Positions 46,601 through 55,214 of a stretch of 64,000 nt of DNA are shown here, in pieces (the first letter of the stretch is position 1; each line of letters starts with the position of its first letter). Source of the stretch: Candidatus Sedimenticola sp. (ex Thyasira tokunagai). Lineage in GTDB: Bacteria; Pseudomonadota; Gammaproteobacteria; Chromatiales; Chromatiaceae. The notes beneath the pieces are model-generated. The model searched no databases. It saw only the letters and a list, made by a program, of their open reading frames with translations, and was not told where the DNA came from. The DNA is taken from contig CP134874.1 in the NCBI GenBank assembly GCA_037318855.1, positions 1,984,598-2,048,597 of the forward strand. Direction: 5' to 3'. The translations under genes were made by a program, and so were the position numbers.

Positions 46601-48522
46601 ATATTCAGACCACGGATTTTCGGGTTATCGGTATTGGCGATATGGCGGGTGATGTATTCGGCAACGGTATGTTGCTCTCCCGTCATATCAAACTGGTAGC
46701 CGCATTCAATCATCAGCATATATTTCTTGATCCAACCCCCGATCCCGAGGCCTCGTTCGTGGAGCGTGAACGCCTCTTCCTGTTGCCACGCTCAACCTGG
46801 AAAGATTACGACAAGCAGCTGATCTCAAAGGGTGGTGGTCTCTATCTTCGGCGCGCCAAGTCGATCACTCTGACGCAGGAAGTTAAGGAGATGTTGGGGA
46901 TCAAGGATGCGCGGATGACCCCCAACGAGCTGATCCATATACTGCTCAAGGCCCAGGTCGATCTACTGTGGAATGGTGGTATCGGTACCTATGTCAAGGC
47001 TGAAAGCGAGAGCCATGAAGACGCCGGTGACAAAGCCAACGATGCACTGAGGGTCAATGGTGGAGAGCTCCGCTGCAAGGTGGTGGGTGAGGGAGGGAAC
47101 CTCGGGTTCACCCAGTTGGGACGGATCGAATATGCGATCAAGGGGGGGCTGATCTATACCGACTCCATCGATAATTCCGCCGGCGTCGACTGCTCTGATC
47201 ATGAAGTCAATATCAAGATTCTCCTCAATCAGATCCTCGCCAATGGTGATATGACCCGCAAGCAGCGGGATAGCCTGCTCGAAGCGATGACCGATGAGGT
47301 GTCACAACTGGTATTGGCGGATAACTACGCCCAGACCCAGTCTGTGAGTATGGTGGCATCTGAGGCGCCCCAACGGCTTTATGAGCACTCCCGCTTTATC
47401 GACTTTCTCGAACAGAAAGGCATGCTTAACCGTGAACTCGAGTGCCTGCCCGATAAAGAAGATATTGCCCGTCGGCAGGCGGCCGGCACAGGTCTTACAA
47501 AGCCGGAGATTTCCACCCTTCATGCCTACAGTAAGATGACCTACTACGATGCACTGATCAACTCGGATATCCCGGATGATCCCTTCCTGCTATCGGAACT
47601 GGTCGACTACTTTCCAACTGAGCTTGGTAAGCGTTTCCACCAGGAGATGCTCTGCCACAGCCTGAAACGGGAGATCATCGCGACGCATCTCACCAACGGT
47701 ATTGTTGACCATATTGGCCCTGGATTCGGCTACAGAGTGCGTGAGGATGTTGGGGTTAATATTGCAGGAGTTACCCGCGCCTATCTTGCTGCCAGTAAGA
47801 TTTTTACCACAGATGTGTTGTGGAAGCAGATTGAACAACTGGATAACCGGGTATCGGCCGCAGTTCAGGCTGAGATGATGTGCATGGTCTCGGAGATGCT
47901 GGAGCAGACTGTTTCCTGGATACTGCGCTCACGTCGCAACAATGTGGTGGTGCGTGAGTTGGTCGATTATTTCCAGAAGAGCGTAACGGAGCTGACGGAG
48001 AGTCTTCCTAAGCCACTGGCAGCAAAAAATCGCCTGGATCTCAATAAGCAGATCAAGCACCTCGTCAATGCCGGGGTGCCGCGTGAGTTGGCACAACGTG
48101 TCAGCGCCGTCGTGCCTCTGACAGCGGCGCTGGATATTGTCGAGATCGGTTGCCAGTGCGATAAAGAGACACCGCTGGTTGCTTCTCTCTACTTTAATTT
48201 GGGCAGCTACCTGGAACTGCACTGGCTACACAAGCAGATCGATCACCTGGAGGTGCAGACCCATTGGCACAATCTGGCGAAGAGGCGTATCACCGATACC
48301 TTGAATGCCCATCAGCGAGAGCTGACAGCACAGGTGCTGAAAATGGTTAAGCCATATAAAAGCAGTAACCGGATGATTGACCAGTGGGTGGCTGAAAACA
48401 GCTTTGCCTGTGATGGGCACCACCGCATGATCTCCGATCTCAAAGCGAGGAGCTCGGTCGATTTTGCCATGCTGTCTGTGGTGGTGGCAGGGGTTGGAAA
48501 CCTGCTGGCTGCAGACCTCTGA
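43696..48522 (+). CDS. gdhB: Large NAD-specific glutamate dehydrogenase
   Basis: A 1,608-residue, 180-kDa class enzyme that deaminates glutamate to 2-oxoglutarate with NAD. Long N-terminal ACT-like regulatory regions (about 1-700) precede the catalytic core: GGRIARGGLRWSDRMEDY, PVGSKGGFIVKRMP, AADKGTATFSDIANG and GDMAGDVFGNGML, then LWNGGIGTYVKAE and GEGGNLGFTQLGR. Length fits the family. It ends 16 bp before the osmC cassette remnant, so the accessory region starts here. Confidence 0.93.
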   Translation: MTKKPGMLLQHQLESEFSNYPLSGFNDSDIQQINTLLAIYYRYTPAVELESESASDLLGAVIAHWQLLKERDSSVPAVRVYNPSFEEHGWQSSHTIIEVVCDDMAFLVDSLSMGINQAGLTIHLTIHPVIKTQRNKAGELQSLYLLSDTQGSAESLIRFHVEKQLSQDLLDELQKMLLSIINDVRCANQGWMDMRSRISSVRDVVAANQLPVSSDELVEAVEFLEWLRDGHFTFLAYCEYELDNEGERTQMLLSESSVLGFFREPGEGIHSVESVVPDLGETLSTMPSLVVVTKANVRSTVHRPAYMDLVAVKRFDSDGNIVGLYCFVGLFASTAYSSPPRNIPLLRKKMVEVVEGAGLSSMGHSEKALTNLLDTYPRDALFQVPTDELRVMAMDILGLQERQRTRLFVTQDPFKRFFSCLVYLPRESYSKELKVCVQRVLVEAFQGVEVEFATRFSESILARLSFIVHSPPGVDIEYDSDELQSRVVEATTTWQDGLRDALMELYGETLASHYLREYAHSFPGGYREDFYPRTAAGDIARIETARESGELGLHFYRPILESTDKIHFRLYSLAKTVPLSEVIPILENMGLSVFGERPYHVRHQSGDVWIHDFSMRYPRGLESLADEESHRLQETFLKVWKGEVDNDGFNQLVPDAGLGWKQVVLLRAYSRYLKQIKIPFSRPYIIDTLAQHSTITCRLVQLFELKFSPDGGYTEAKFNKLLDKLVVLLEGVESLDQDRIIRSFINLIQATLRTNFFQSADGGKVKDYISLKIDSSVVAGMPQPVPMFEIFVFSSRMEGVHLRGGRIARGGLRWSDRMEDYRTEVLGLMKAQMVKNTVIVPVGSKGGFIVKRMPDTDNQDELLEEVTFCYKTLLRGMLDLTDNLVAGEVVPPQQLVRHDDDDPYLVIAADKGTATFSDIANGVAEAYDFWLGDAFASGGSVGYDHKRMGITAKGAWESVKRNFRELDVDIQTTDFRVIGIGDMAGDVFGNGMLLSRHIKLVAAFNHQHIFLDPTPDPEASFVERERLFLLPRSTWKDYDKQLISKGGGLYLRRAKSITLTQEVKEMLGIKDARMTPNELIHILLKAQVDLLWNGGIGTYVKAESESHEDAGDKANDALRVNGGELRCKVVGEGGNLGFTQLGRIEYAIKGGLIYTDSIDNSAGVDCSDHEVNIKILLNQILANGDMTRKQRDSLLEAMTDEVSQLVLADNYAQTQSVSMVASEAPQRLYEHSRFIDFLEQKGMLNRELECLPDKEDIARRQAAGTGLTKPEISTLHAYSKMTYYDALINSDIPDDPFLLSELVDYFPTELGKRFHQEMLCHSLKREIIATHLTNGIVDHIGPGFGYRVREDVGVNIAGVTRAYLAASKIFTTDVLWKQIEQLDNRVSAAVQAEMMCMVSEMLEQTVSWILRSRRNNVVVRELVDYFQKSVTELTESLPKPLAAKNRLDLNKQIKHLVNAGVPRELAQRVSAVVPLTAALDIVEIGCQCDKETPLVASLYFNLGSYLELHWLHKQIDHLEVQTHWHNLAKRRITDTLNAHQRELTAQVLKMVKPYKSSNRMIDQWVAENSFACDGHHRMISDLKARSSVDFAMLSVVVAGVGNLLAADL

Positions 48523-48872
48523 TTTTTAAACGGGTATGTTAGGTAATAATTTCCGTCACGACCTCTGTTTTAACTGAGTTAGCAATAAAACAGTTTTCAT
48601 GAGACATATGATGCATTTTTTCTAGTTGTTCCACTGTTGGCTGCCGCTCATTTGAAAACACTATTTCAGGTCGCAACGTAACTTTCGTTACTGATGTTTT
48701 TCCATTTTCGTCCTCTTCCATTGTACCAACAGCATTATCTATATAGCTTTCAACTACATATTTACGTTTAGCCGCGATTGAAAGAAAAACGGTAAGCGAT
48801 CAATAAACAGCATCTACTTTACTCAGCGCCCCCGTTCTATTCTGCTTCCCTCGAATTCAACGGGAGTAACAG

Positions 48873-49169
48873 ATGGCCAGAGCAGCAAAGGCGGCTTACT
48901 GGGAGCAACACCATTCAGACTGGCGGCAAAGTGGCCTCACACAAAAGGCATATTGCACCCAACATGATTTGAAATTGGGCTCCTTCAGCTATTGGCGCAA
49001 GCGCTTGGCTTCCCCAGCAGCAGGCAATAAGTTGATCCCGCTTGCTGTTCACCGCCCCCCTGAAGCGGTGGTCGTAATATCCACCGGGGATATGCGCATG
49101 GAAATACCACTTGGCTCCCTCGAACAGGTCTTGCCGATTATTCGGCGCAGCTTGCGGGAGTCTGCGTGA
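48873..49169 (+). CDS. tnpA: IS66 accessory protein TnpA
   Basis: A 98-residue OrfA with an N-terminal helix-turn-helix (WRQSGLTQKAYCTQHDLKLGSFSYWRKRL in two parts). It overlaps tnpB by four bases. Required with TnpB and TnpC for IS66 movement. Confidence 0.88.
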   Translation: MARAAKAAYWEQHHSDWRQSGLTQKAYCTQHDLKLGSFSYWRKRLASPAAGNKLIPLAVHRPPEAVVVISTGDMRMEIPLGSLEQVLPIIRRSLRESA

Positions 49170-49525
49170 TGCTACGCCCGGGTGAGTCGGTTCAGGTCTA
49201 CCTGTATGCTGATCCTGTGGATATGCGTAAATCCATTGATGGCCTGTCCGCGCTGGTCGAGTCGGAGATGGCACTATCACCGAATATCGAAGCCCTGTTT
49301 GTTTTCTGTAATCGTGCTCGCGACAAAATCAAAATGCTCTGCTGGGAGCGCAATGGTTTTATCGTCTGGTACAAGCGCCTGGAGAAGCAACGTTTCAAGT
49401 GGCCCGCTCTTACAACGGATGAACCGCTGTCGCTCAGTGGTCAGGAGCTGAATTGGCTACTCGATGGCTTTGATATCTGGAACAATAAACCTCATCAAAA
49501 GGTCTATTTTGACTCGGTGTTATAG
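49166..49525 (+). CDS. tnpB: IS66 accessory protein TnpB
   Basis: A 119-residue OrfB (IS66 Orf2) with the signature YADPVDMRKSIDGLSALV, CNRARDKIKMLCWERNGF and WYKRLEKQRFKWP. Complete. Confidence 0.92.
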   Translation: MMLRPGESVQVYLYADPVDMRKSIDGLSALVESEMALSPNIEALFVFCNRARDKIKMLCWERNGFIVWYKRLEKQRFKWPALTTDEPLSLSGQELNWLLDGFDIWNNKPHQKVYFDSVL

Positions 49526-49549
49526 GCATTATGCGGTAAAATAACAGCC

Positions 49550-51106
49550 ATGAATGCTGCTGTTAAAAACCTGCCAAATGATGCTTCTTCACTGAAGGAA
49601 ATCATTGCTGAGCAGCAGCTAAAACTCAGTAGCCAAGAGCAGCGCATAGCCCTCCTCGAAGAGTTCATACGCCTGCAGCGCCATCGTCAGTTTGGCACCA
49701 GTAGTGAGAAGGCATCCGGGCAAGCCGAGTTGTTTGATGAGGCGGAGCTGCTGGGTGAAGAAGACGAGCCTCCTGCTGCCGAAGAGATCTCCGGCAAAGA
49801 TGCCAAGGCCGACACCAACAAAAAAACACCTGGCCGCAAACCCTTGCCTCCAGAACTCCAGCGCATTCGCATTGAGTATGATCTGCCTGAAGCAGAGAAG
49901 ACCTGCTCCTGTGGTTGCCAACGCACTCTCATCGGCGAAGAGACCAGCGAGCAACTGGATATCATTCCGGCCAAGGTGCGGGTACTGGTACATGTGCGCA
50001 AGAAATACGCCTGCAAGGTGTGTGAAGCGGGTGTGCAAATTGCACCCTTGCCACCACAACCTATTCCCAAGAGCAATGCCAGTGCGGGTCTGTTAGCCCA
50101 TGTAGCGGTAGCCAAGTACCAGGATGCGCTGCCACTCTACCGTCAGGAGCAGATCCTGAAGCGTACCGGTGTTGAGCTGGGTCGCAATACGTTGGCCGGC
50201 TGGATGCTCAAGTGCGGCACATTGGTACAGCCGCTGCTCAATCTTCTTAATGATCAACTGCTGTCAGGGCCCATTATCCACTGTGATGAGACCCCGATAC
50301 AGGTGCTCAAGGAGGTCGACAAGACACCACAGAGTAAATCTTACATGTGGGTGCGAGTCAGCGGTCTTCCAGAGAAAAAGATCGTTCTCTATGGCTACGC
50401 ATCGAGCCGAAGCGGAAAAGTTGCCGAAGAACTCCTGGAGGGCTTTGAAGGCTATCTGCAAACCGACGACTATGCCGGTTATCACGCACTGGGAAAAACA
50501 GAGGCCGTTACGCACCTGGGTTGCTGGGCACATGCGCGACGAAAATTTATCGACGCTCAAAAGGTGGCTGCCCCGAAGGGGAAAAAGCCCAAAGCGGGAA
50601 AGGCGGATATGGCCTTAAGCTATATCGGCAAGCTCTATAGCATTGAGCGCCGAATCAAAGACGAACCCGCTGATGTGCGCAAACGGGTACGCCAGGAAGA
50701 GAGCCGGATGGTGCTTGAGCAACTCCGGGTATGGCTGGATAAGACATTACACCAGGTGCTTCCAAAAGGTGCACTGGGTAAAGCCTTGGGCTATCTGGAC
50801 AAGAACTGGAACAAGCTGACGGTCTACCCTGAAGAGGGCTACTTATCGATCGATAACAACGTGGCCGAGAATGCGATCCGACCCTTTGTCATCGGCAGAA
50901 AAAACTGGTTATTCAGTGACACCGATAGAGGTGCTAAGGCCAGTGCTGCACTCTACAGTCTGATCGAAACGGCCAAAGCTAATGGCCTGGAGCCCTATGC
51001 TTATCTGCAACGTATTTTTAAAGAGCTGCCTGCGGCACAGAACCTGGAAGAGATCGAAGCACTGTTGCCGTGGAACTTTGATGGTGAAAGCTTAACGGTG
51101 GTGTGA
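49550..51106 (+). CDS. tnpC: IS66 transposase TnpC
   Basis: A 518-residue DDE transposase. A coiled-coil N-terminus is followed by a zinc-finger-like CSCGCQRTL and KKYACKVCEAG region and the catalytic domain: first Asp in IHCDETPIQVL, second in LQTDDYAGYHAL, Glu in IDNNVAENAIRPFVIGRKNWLF. Full length. Confidence 0.94.
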   Translation: MNAAVKNLPNDASSLKEIIAEQQLKLSSQEQRIALLEEFIRLQRHRQFGTSSEKASGQAELFDEAELLGEEDEPPAAEEISGKDAKADTNKKTPGRKPLPPELQRIRIEYDLPEAEKTCSCGCQRTLIGEETSEQLDIIPAKVRVLVHVRKKYACKVCEAGVQIAPLPPQPIPKSNASAGLLAHVAVAKYQDALPLYRQEQILKRTGVELGRNTLAGWMLKCGTLVQPLLNLLNDQLLSGPIIHCDETPIQVLKEVDKTPQSKSYMWVRVSGLPEKKIVLYGYASSRSGKVAEELLEGFEGYLQTDDYAGYHALGKTEAVTHLGCWAHARRKFIDAQKVAAPKGKKPKAGKADMALSYIGKLYSIERRIKDEPADVRKRVRQEESRMVLEQLRVWLDKTLHQVLPKGALGKALGYLDKNWNKLTVYPEEGYLSIDNNVAENAIRPFVIGRKNWLFSDTDRGAKASAALYSLIETAKANGLEPYAYLQRIFKELPAAQNLEEIEALLPWNFDGESLTVV

Positions 51107-51394
51107 TTCTGCTACAAGGTGGGGTTTATTGAGCGCTTACGAAAAACGAGCATGTGACAACTAGATAATGCAGCTATAAACGCCTCTTCAGGATCGACAT
51201 TCGCTTCCACTGAATATGGTAATGGTACAACATGAGGCGATGATGACGCTGGAACAGTTACTCCGCCATCAAATTCCCACATGTGACCTCGACTATATTG
51301 GTTGTCACTGAAGATTTCTTCTTCCCCACGAACCCAACGCACCACCGCTGAATATTCAGACATCCATTTCTCCTATCTATTTTGGCATCCTATC

Positions 51395-51509
51395 GTATAA
51401 CGCCCGCATTTGCGGCTGGTTTGGAGCGGAAGTGCTTGTGTCATAATGGCGAAGCCATGCACAAGCGAGGCCGCGGAAAACCAGTCCGGCAACATGCGAT
51501 TGTTATGAG
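51395..51509 (-). other. Integron attC recombination site
   Basis: On the minus strand the site opens CTCATAACAATCGCATGTTG and closes CAAATGCGGGCGTTATAC. The outer cores (CATAAC / GTTATAC) pair, as do inner arms (GCCGGACTGGTTTTCCGCGG / CCAAACCAGCCGC). About 115 bp, between the osmC cassette and the lipoprotein cassette, the expected place. Confidence 0.75.
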
Positions 51510-51510
51510 T

Positions 51511-52189
51511 TTATTTTCCAATGTTCCTAATTTCACTTAGCTCGCCTCTTTCAATTCCTTGAATATATATAGCCTTTGGTTCTGGGTTAACAGTCGAATA
51601 TAGAACGACGTGTGTTTCCGTGATTTGAATACCATGACTGCCAGATTTTAAGTACACGCCGCCGGGATAACGGCCGGAAGTCATATACCAATCCGAACTA
51701 TGCTCACGCAACCATTCATTGAGAACCACATACTCTTTATCTTTTGGAGTAAGACGTACGCTGATCGCCATGGAAGGCTGAAAGCCGAGGCGATTAGTCC
51801 CCGATAGGCGTAGGCGCGGTTGTATGGCCGGAATTGCGACCGGCAGGGAGCGATGTAGGGCATACAAGGAGTGCATCCGAAACGCCGTAGAGTCATTGCG
51901 GGAGTCATGATGGAGTAGTGCACAAGCAGCTTTGCTGCAATGTGCAATACGGAATCGTGACGTACGCAGGACGGTCGGGGCATAACGGCTGTCGCGTAGG
52001 CGAGTCGATTTTGGAGACTTGGATGTCCCAAAATCTTTCACGAGGTAGCGACACGCTTGTTCTTTGTTCGCTGTCGTTGCTAAAAAATACATCTACCTCG
52101 GGTTCTAGCTGAATATCTAGTGATTGACTACAACTCACTAAGACCAAAACTGACAATAGGATGAAGATTCTGCTCATTTTGTTACTCAT
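51511..52189 (-). pseudogene. Cassette lipoprotein interrupted by RNA element
   Basis: The N-terminus MSNKMSRIFILLSVLVLVSC is a lipoprotein signal with lipobox LVSC, then SQSLDIQLEPEVDVFFSNDSEQ. The C-terminal part, in another frame, is RLTPKDKEYVVLNEWLREHS to IRNIGK. Removing exactly 51759-52059 joins them in frame as SNDSEQR-IRLTPKD. Function unknown. Being the first gene after attI, it was a cassette. Confidence 0.75.
51759..52059 (+). ncRNA. Structured-RNA mobile element (omega/HEARO-like), copy 3
   Basis: A divergent 301-bp member beginning CGCTGA and ending GACACGCTTG. The same layout is kept with different arm sequences: TCGCC/GGCGA closing GGCTGAAAGCC, TTGTATG/CATACAA in place of GGAT/ATCC, and a 3' hairpin GATTTTGG/CCAAAATC around GACTTGGATGTC. 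The central hairpin is replaced by GCAGCTTTGCTGC. Borders are fixed by in-frame repair of the interrupted lipoprotein gene; no target duplication. Confidence 0.6.
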
Positions 52190-52260
52190 AACAGTTTATT
52201 CATAGGATTCCATCCGATATGACATTTCTGTTGACCATGCCATGAGTAATCGTGGAATCA
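52181..52260 (-). other. Integron attI site, copy 1
   Basis: Reading towards the cassettes the sequence is CCTATGAATAAACTGTTATGAG; the crossover would fall after the G of GTTATGAG. The sequence on the integrase side is identical at 63409 onward, where GTT leads into different DNA, as expected for an attI with different first cassettes. Confidence 0.65.
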
Positions 52261-52559
52261 GGAAATAAAATCTATAGTAACAATAACTTAACTCCTTTTA
52301 TGTGATAACGCAACTGCAAGAAAATAGGATATGGTTCCATATATCATGTTTTGTTTATCGTCTGTTCTTGTCTAGTAAAGAATACTTCTCAATATATTGA
52401 AATATAGACAAAAGCTGAGTAACTATTGATGTGTGATTAGCGTCATATACGGATTTGGTCTGTTGATTTCTGTTTTCTCTGGCATTTGAGTAGAAACCTA
52501 TCGACAGATGTTTAAAATAAAATAGAACAAAGAAAGAACTAAAAAGAAGTGGCTGATAT

Positions 52560-53095
52560 ATGGATGACATCCCTCACTACATCGATCCGGAGTCTCCCCG
52601 TTTGATGGATAGGTTTCGGATTTTTATACGTACATTGCATCTGGCCTATGCTACTGAGAAGATCTATACACACTAGCTTAAGCGCTATATCTATCGCTGC
52701 CAGCCATGGAGAGCGAAGCGAAGGCTGGTAATCCCCGGTAGCCGTGAGGCCGCACTGCTTACCCGTCGTGCGCGTAGCGCGCCAGAGGGGAAGCAAAGTA
52801 GGCATCCAAACACGGCGTCCAGTCAATGGGAACTGACTGCGAAGCGGTAACGAGCTTGCGATGTTATCGCGTAGCGTCAGTGACCAGGACGGCCGGGGCA
52901 CTAATAGGCTGTCGAAGATTGAGTGCAAAAGGGGGACTTGGATGTCCCGTTTTGCATCACGAAATCGAAGACTCGCTTATTTCATAACAAGAAACATCCT
53001 GAATTTATGGAAAAGGTGGAGGTCAGGGCTTTTCTTGACCACTTGGCAATTTCCAGGAATGTCAGCATCAATACACAAAAAACTGCCCTGGATTT
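52560..53095 (+). pseudogene. intI: Integron-type tyrosine integrase, N-terminal remnant
   Basis: ATG 52560 opens MDDIPHYIDPESPRLMDRFR, then TLHLAYATEKIYTH, a TAG at codon 39 (Trp expected), LKRYIY, RNA element copy 4, then FHNKKHPEFMEKVEVRAFL and DHLAISRNVSINTQKTALDF. This is the SAM-like N-terminal domain of integron integrases; the catalytic domain is gone, replaced by an IS630 fragment. It is divergent from attI and the cassettes, as in integrons. Dead by nonsense, insertion and truncation. Confidence 0.8.
52695..52979 (+). ncRNA. Structured-RNA mobile element (omega/HEARO-like), copy 4
   Basis: A 285-bp unit, CGCTGCCAGCC to ACTCGCTTA, inside the integrase frame between ATCTAT and TTTCAT. 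Excision restores RYIY-FHNKKHP precisely, with no duplicated bases. The 5' arms CCAGCC/GGCTGG and GCTT/AAGC differ from copies 1 and 2 but still pair, and AGTCA/TGACT forms a further stem. The 3' third is nearly identical to copies 1 and 2. Confidence 0.62.
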
Positions 53096-53272
53096 CAGTG
53101 TGTTGAGGCGACAATGTCTGGCGAGGCGGTTACCTGATATGCAAACAGTAGCAACAGAAATAGCTGCCTGGATGGCTGATCGCAACCAGAAGACGTGGTC
53201 TGTAGACTGGCGCTTTACTACCGAGGGTGCCCGCATCAAGCTGAATCGGCTTTATCCTAAGTTATATAATTG
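53096..53272 (+). pseudogene. IS630-family transposase, C-terminal fragment
   Basis: The frame continues from the integrase remnant into CLARRLPDMQTVATEIAAWM, ADRNQKTWSVDWRFTTEGAR and IKLNRLYPKLYN, the C-terminus of IS630-type transposases. No DDE motif remains. It marks an old insertion that removed the 3' part of the integrase. Confidence 0.7.
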
Positions 53273-53315
53273 AAAGACTGCTACGATGCGTCTCTCCATA
53301 AGACCAGCTTAGCCA

Positions 53316-53405
53316 ATGCGTGAATCAGTAACAGCGATTTTTGTACACAATGACGATATTTTTATCATCAAGCGTCAGGAATACCTGCGGGCTTTCCCTG
53401 AATAA
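53316..53405 (+). pseudogene. NUDIX-type hydrolase, N-terminal fragment
   Basis: MRESVTAIFVHNDDIFIIKR, then QEYLRAFPE and stop. The first strands of a NUDIX fold; the frame is cut by the repeat beginning at 53404. The same start is seen at 63924 running off the window. Confidence 0.6.
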
Positions 53406-53462
53406 AGGGGTCAGTACCCTTTTTTTACCCAATTACTTATTTTAAAGGGTACTGACCCCTTT
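53404..53462. repeat. REP-like perfect inverted repeat
   Basis: AAAGGGGTCAGTACCCTTT (53404-53422) and AAAGGGTACTGACCCCTTT (53444-53462) are exact reverse complements across a 21-base loop. It forms the junction between the NUDIX fragment and the peptidase region. A similar AAAGGGTCAGTCC stub lies at about 7058. Confidence 0.8.
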
Positions 53463-54039
53463 AATCCTGAAGAGTCTAGAAGCCAATTTTTAGTCGGGTT
53501 ATTTTCTTTTGACTCAGTTGGAATCACTCAATATCTGACAATGGTCAAGATCAGGGCAGCGGCTCAGGCAGCGTGTTTCTCGATTGTTGTTACCAACAGA
53601 AACCCCAGCAGGGTGTCTGCCGAGTTTCCACATGCGGCTGATAATTGGGTCTATTTCGTAGATTTCACACAATGCCTGGTTGCCTGAGACATCAAGTCTT
53701 AGGTTGAGCGTGTTGATTCTTTCGCCAATCTTTTCGAGCTTTTGGTTGCCTTGAACAATGAAGGATGAAAGTACTTTAGATAGAAAAGGGAAACTGGCGT
53801 ACTGCAGTCGGTAGTTGAGATACAAGCCGAGGTTGCCGCAAAAATCTTGGGTATCTTTACATAGATAACCGATCGATTGCAGGCGATTGAAATTGAATGT
53901 CCACAAGCTATCGTTTTGGGTGATTTGCAACCGCTTGCCGACTTCTATCAAACTTTGCATGACAAATGTAGTGGCATAGTTAATTTGGCCACCTGATTAT
54001 GGGTGATATCATCACCCTCAATACAATACAGGTGACAAA

Positions 54040-55214
<1,175 letters not shown>

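Larger units (their letters stand above)
48792..51140 (+). mobile_element. IS66-family insertion sequence, complete
   Basis: A 2,349-bp element with ends GTAAGCGATCAATAAAC and (right, inverted) GTAAGCGCTCAATAAAC, flanked by the 8-bp direct repeat GAAAAACG (48784-48791 and 51141-51148). It carries the three IS66 genes in order. It looks intact and potentially active, and disrupts osmC. Confidence 0.95.
48539..51363 (-). pseudogene. OsmC-family cassette gene interrupted by IS66
   Basis: The N-terminal half (51363 to 51141) reads MSEYSAVVRWVRGEEEIF... to ALSSCHMLVF; the C-terminal half (48791 to 48539) continues LSIAAKRKYVVESYIDNAV... to HHMSHENCFIANSVKTEV. Removing IS66 and one 8-bp duplicate joins them in frame. 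Both redox cysteines of OsmC/Ohr hydroperoxide reductases are present (SSC and NCFIANSV). It stands in cassette orientation next to an attC site. ACCTAACA just after its stop resembles the remnant of its own attC beside gdh. Confidence 0.82.

Noticed and set aside
52355..52570. Minus-strand 71-residue frame, repeated at 63573-63788
   Set aside because: It lies in the integrase upstream region and is repeated only because the DNA is duplicated; no domain, no ribosome site, AT-rich codons.
53404..53462. Rho-independent terminator
   Set aside because: The stem is perfect but the loop is 21 bases, and the unit matches widespread REP-like GGGGTCAGTACCC repeats and sits at a rearrangement junction; kept as a repeat.
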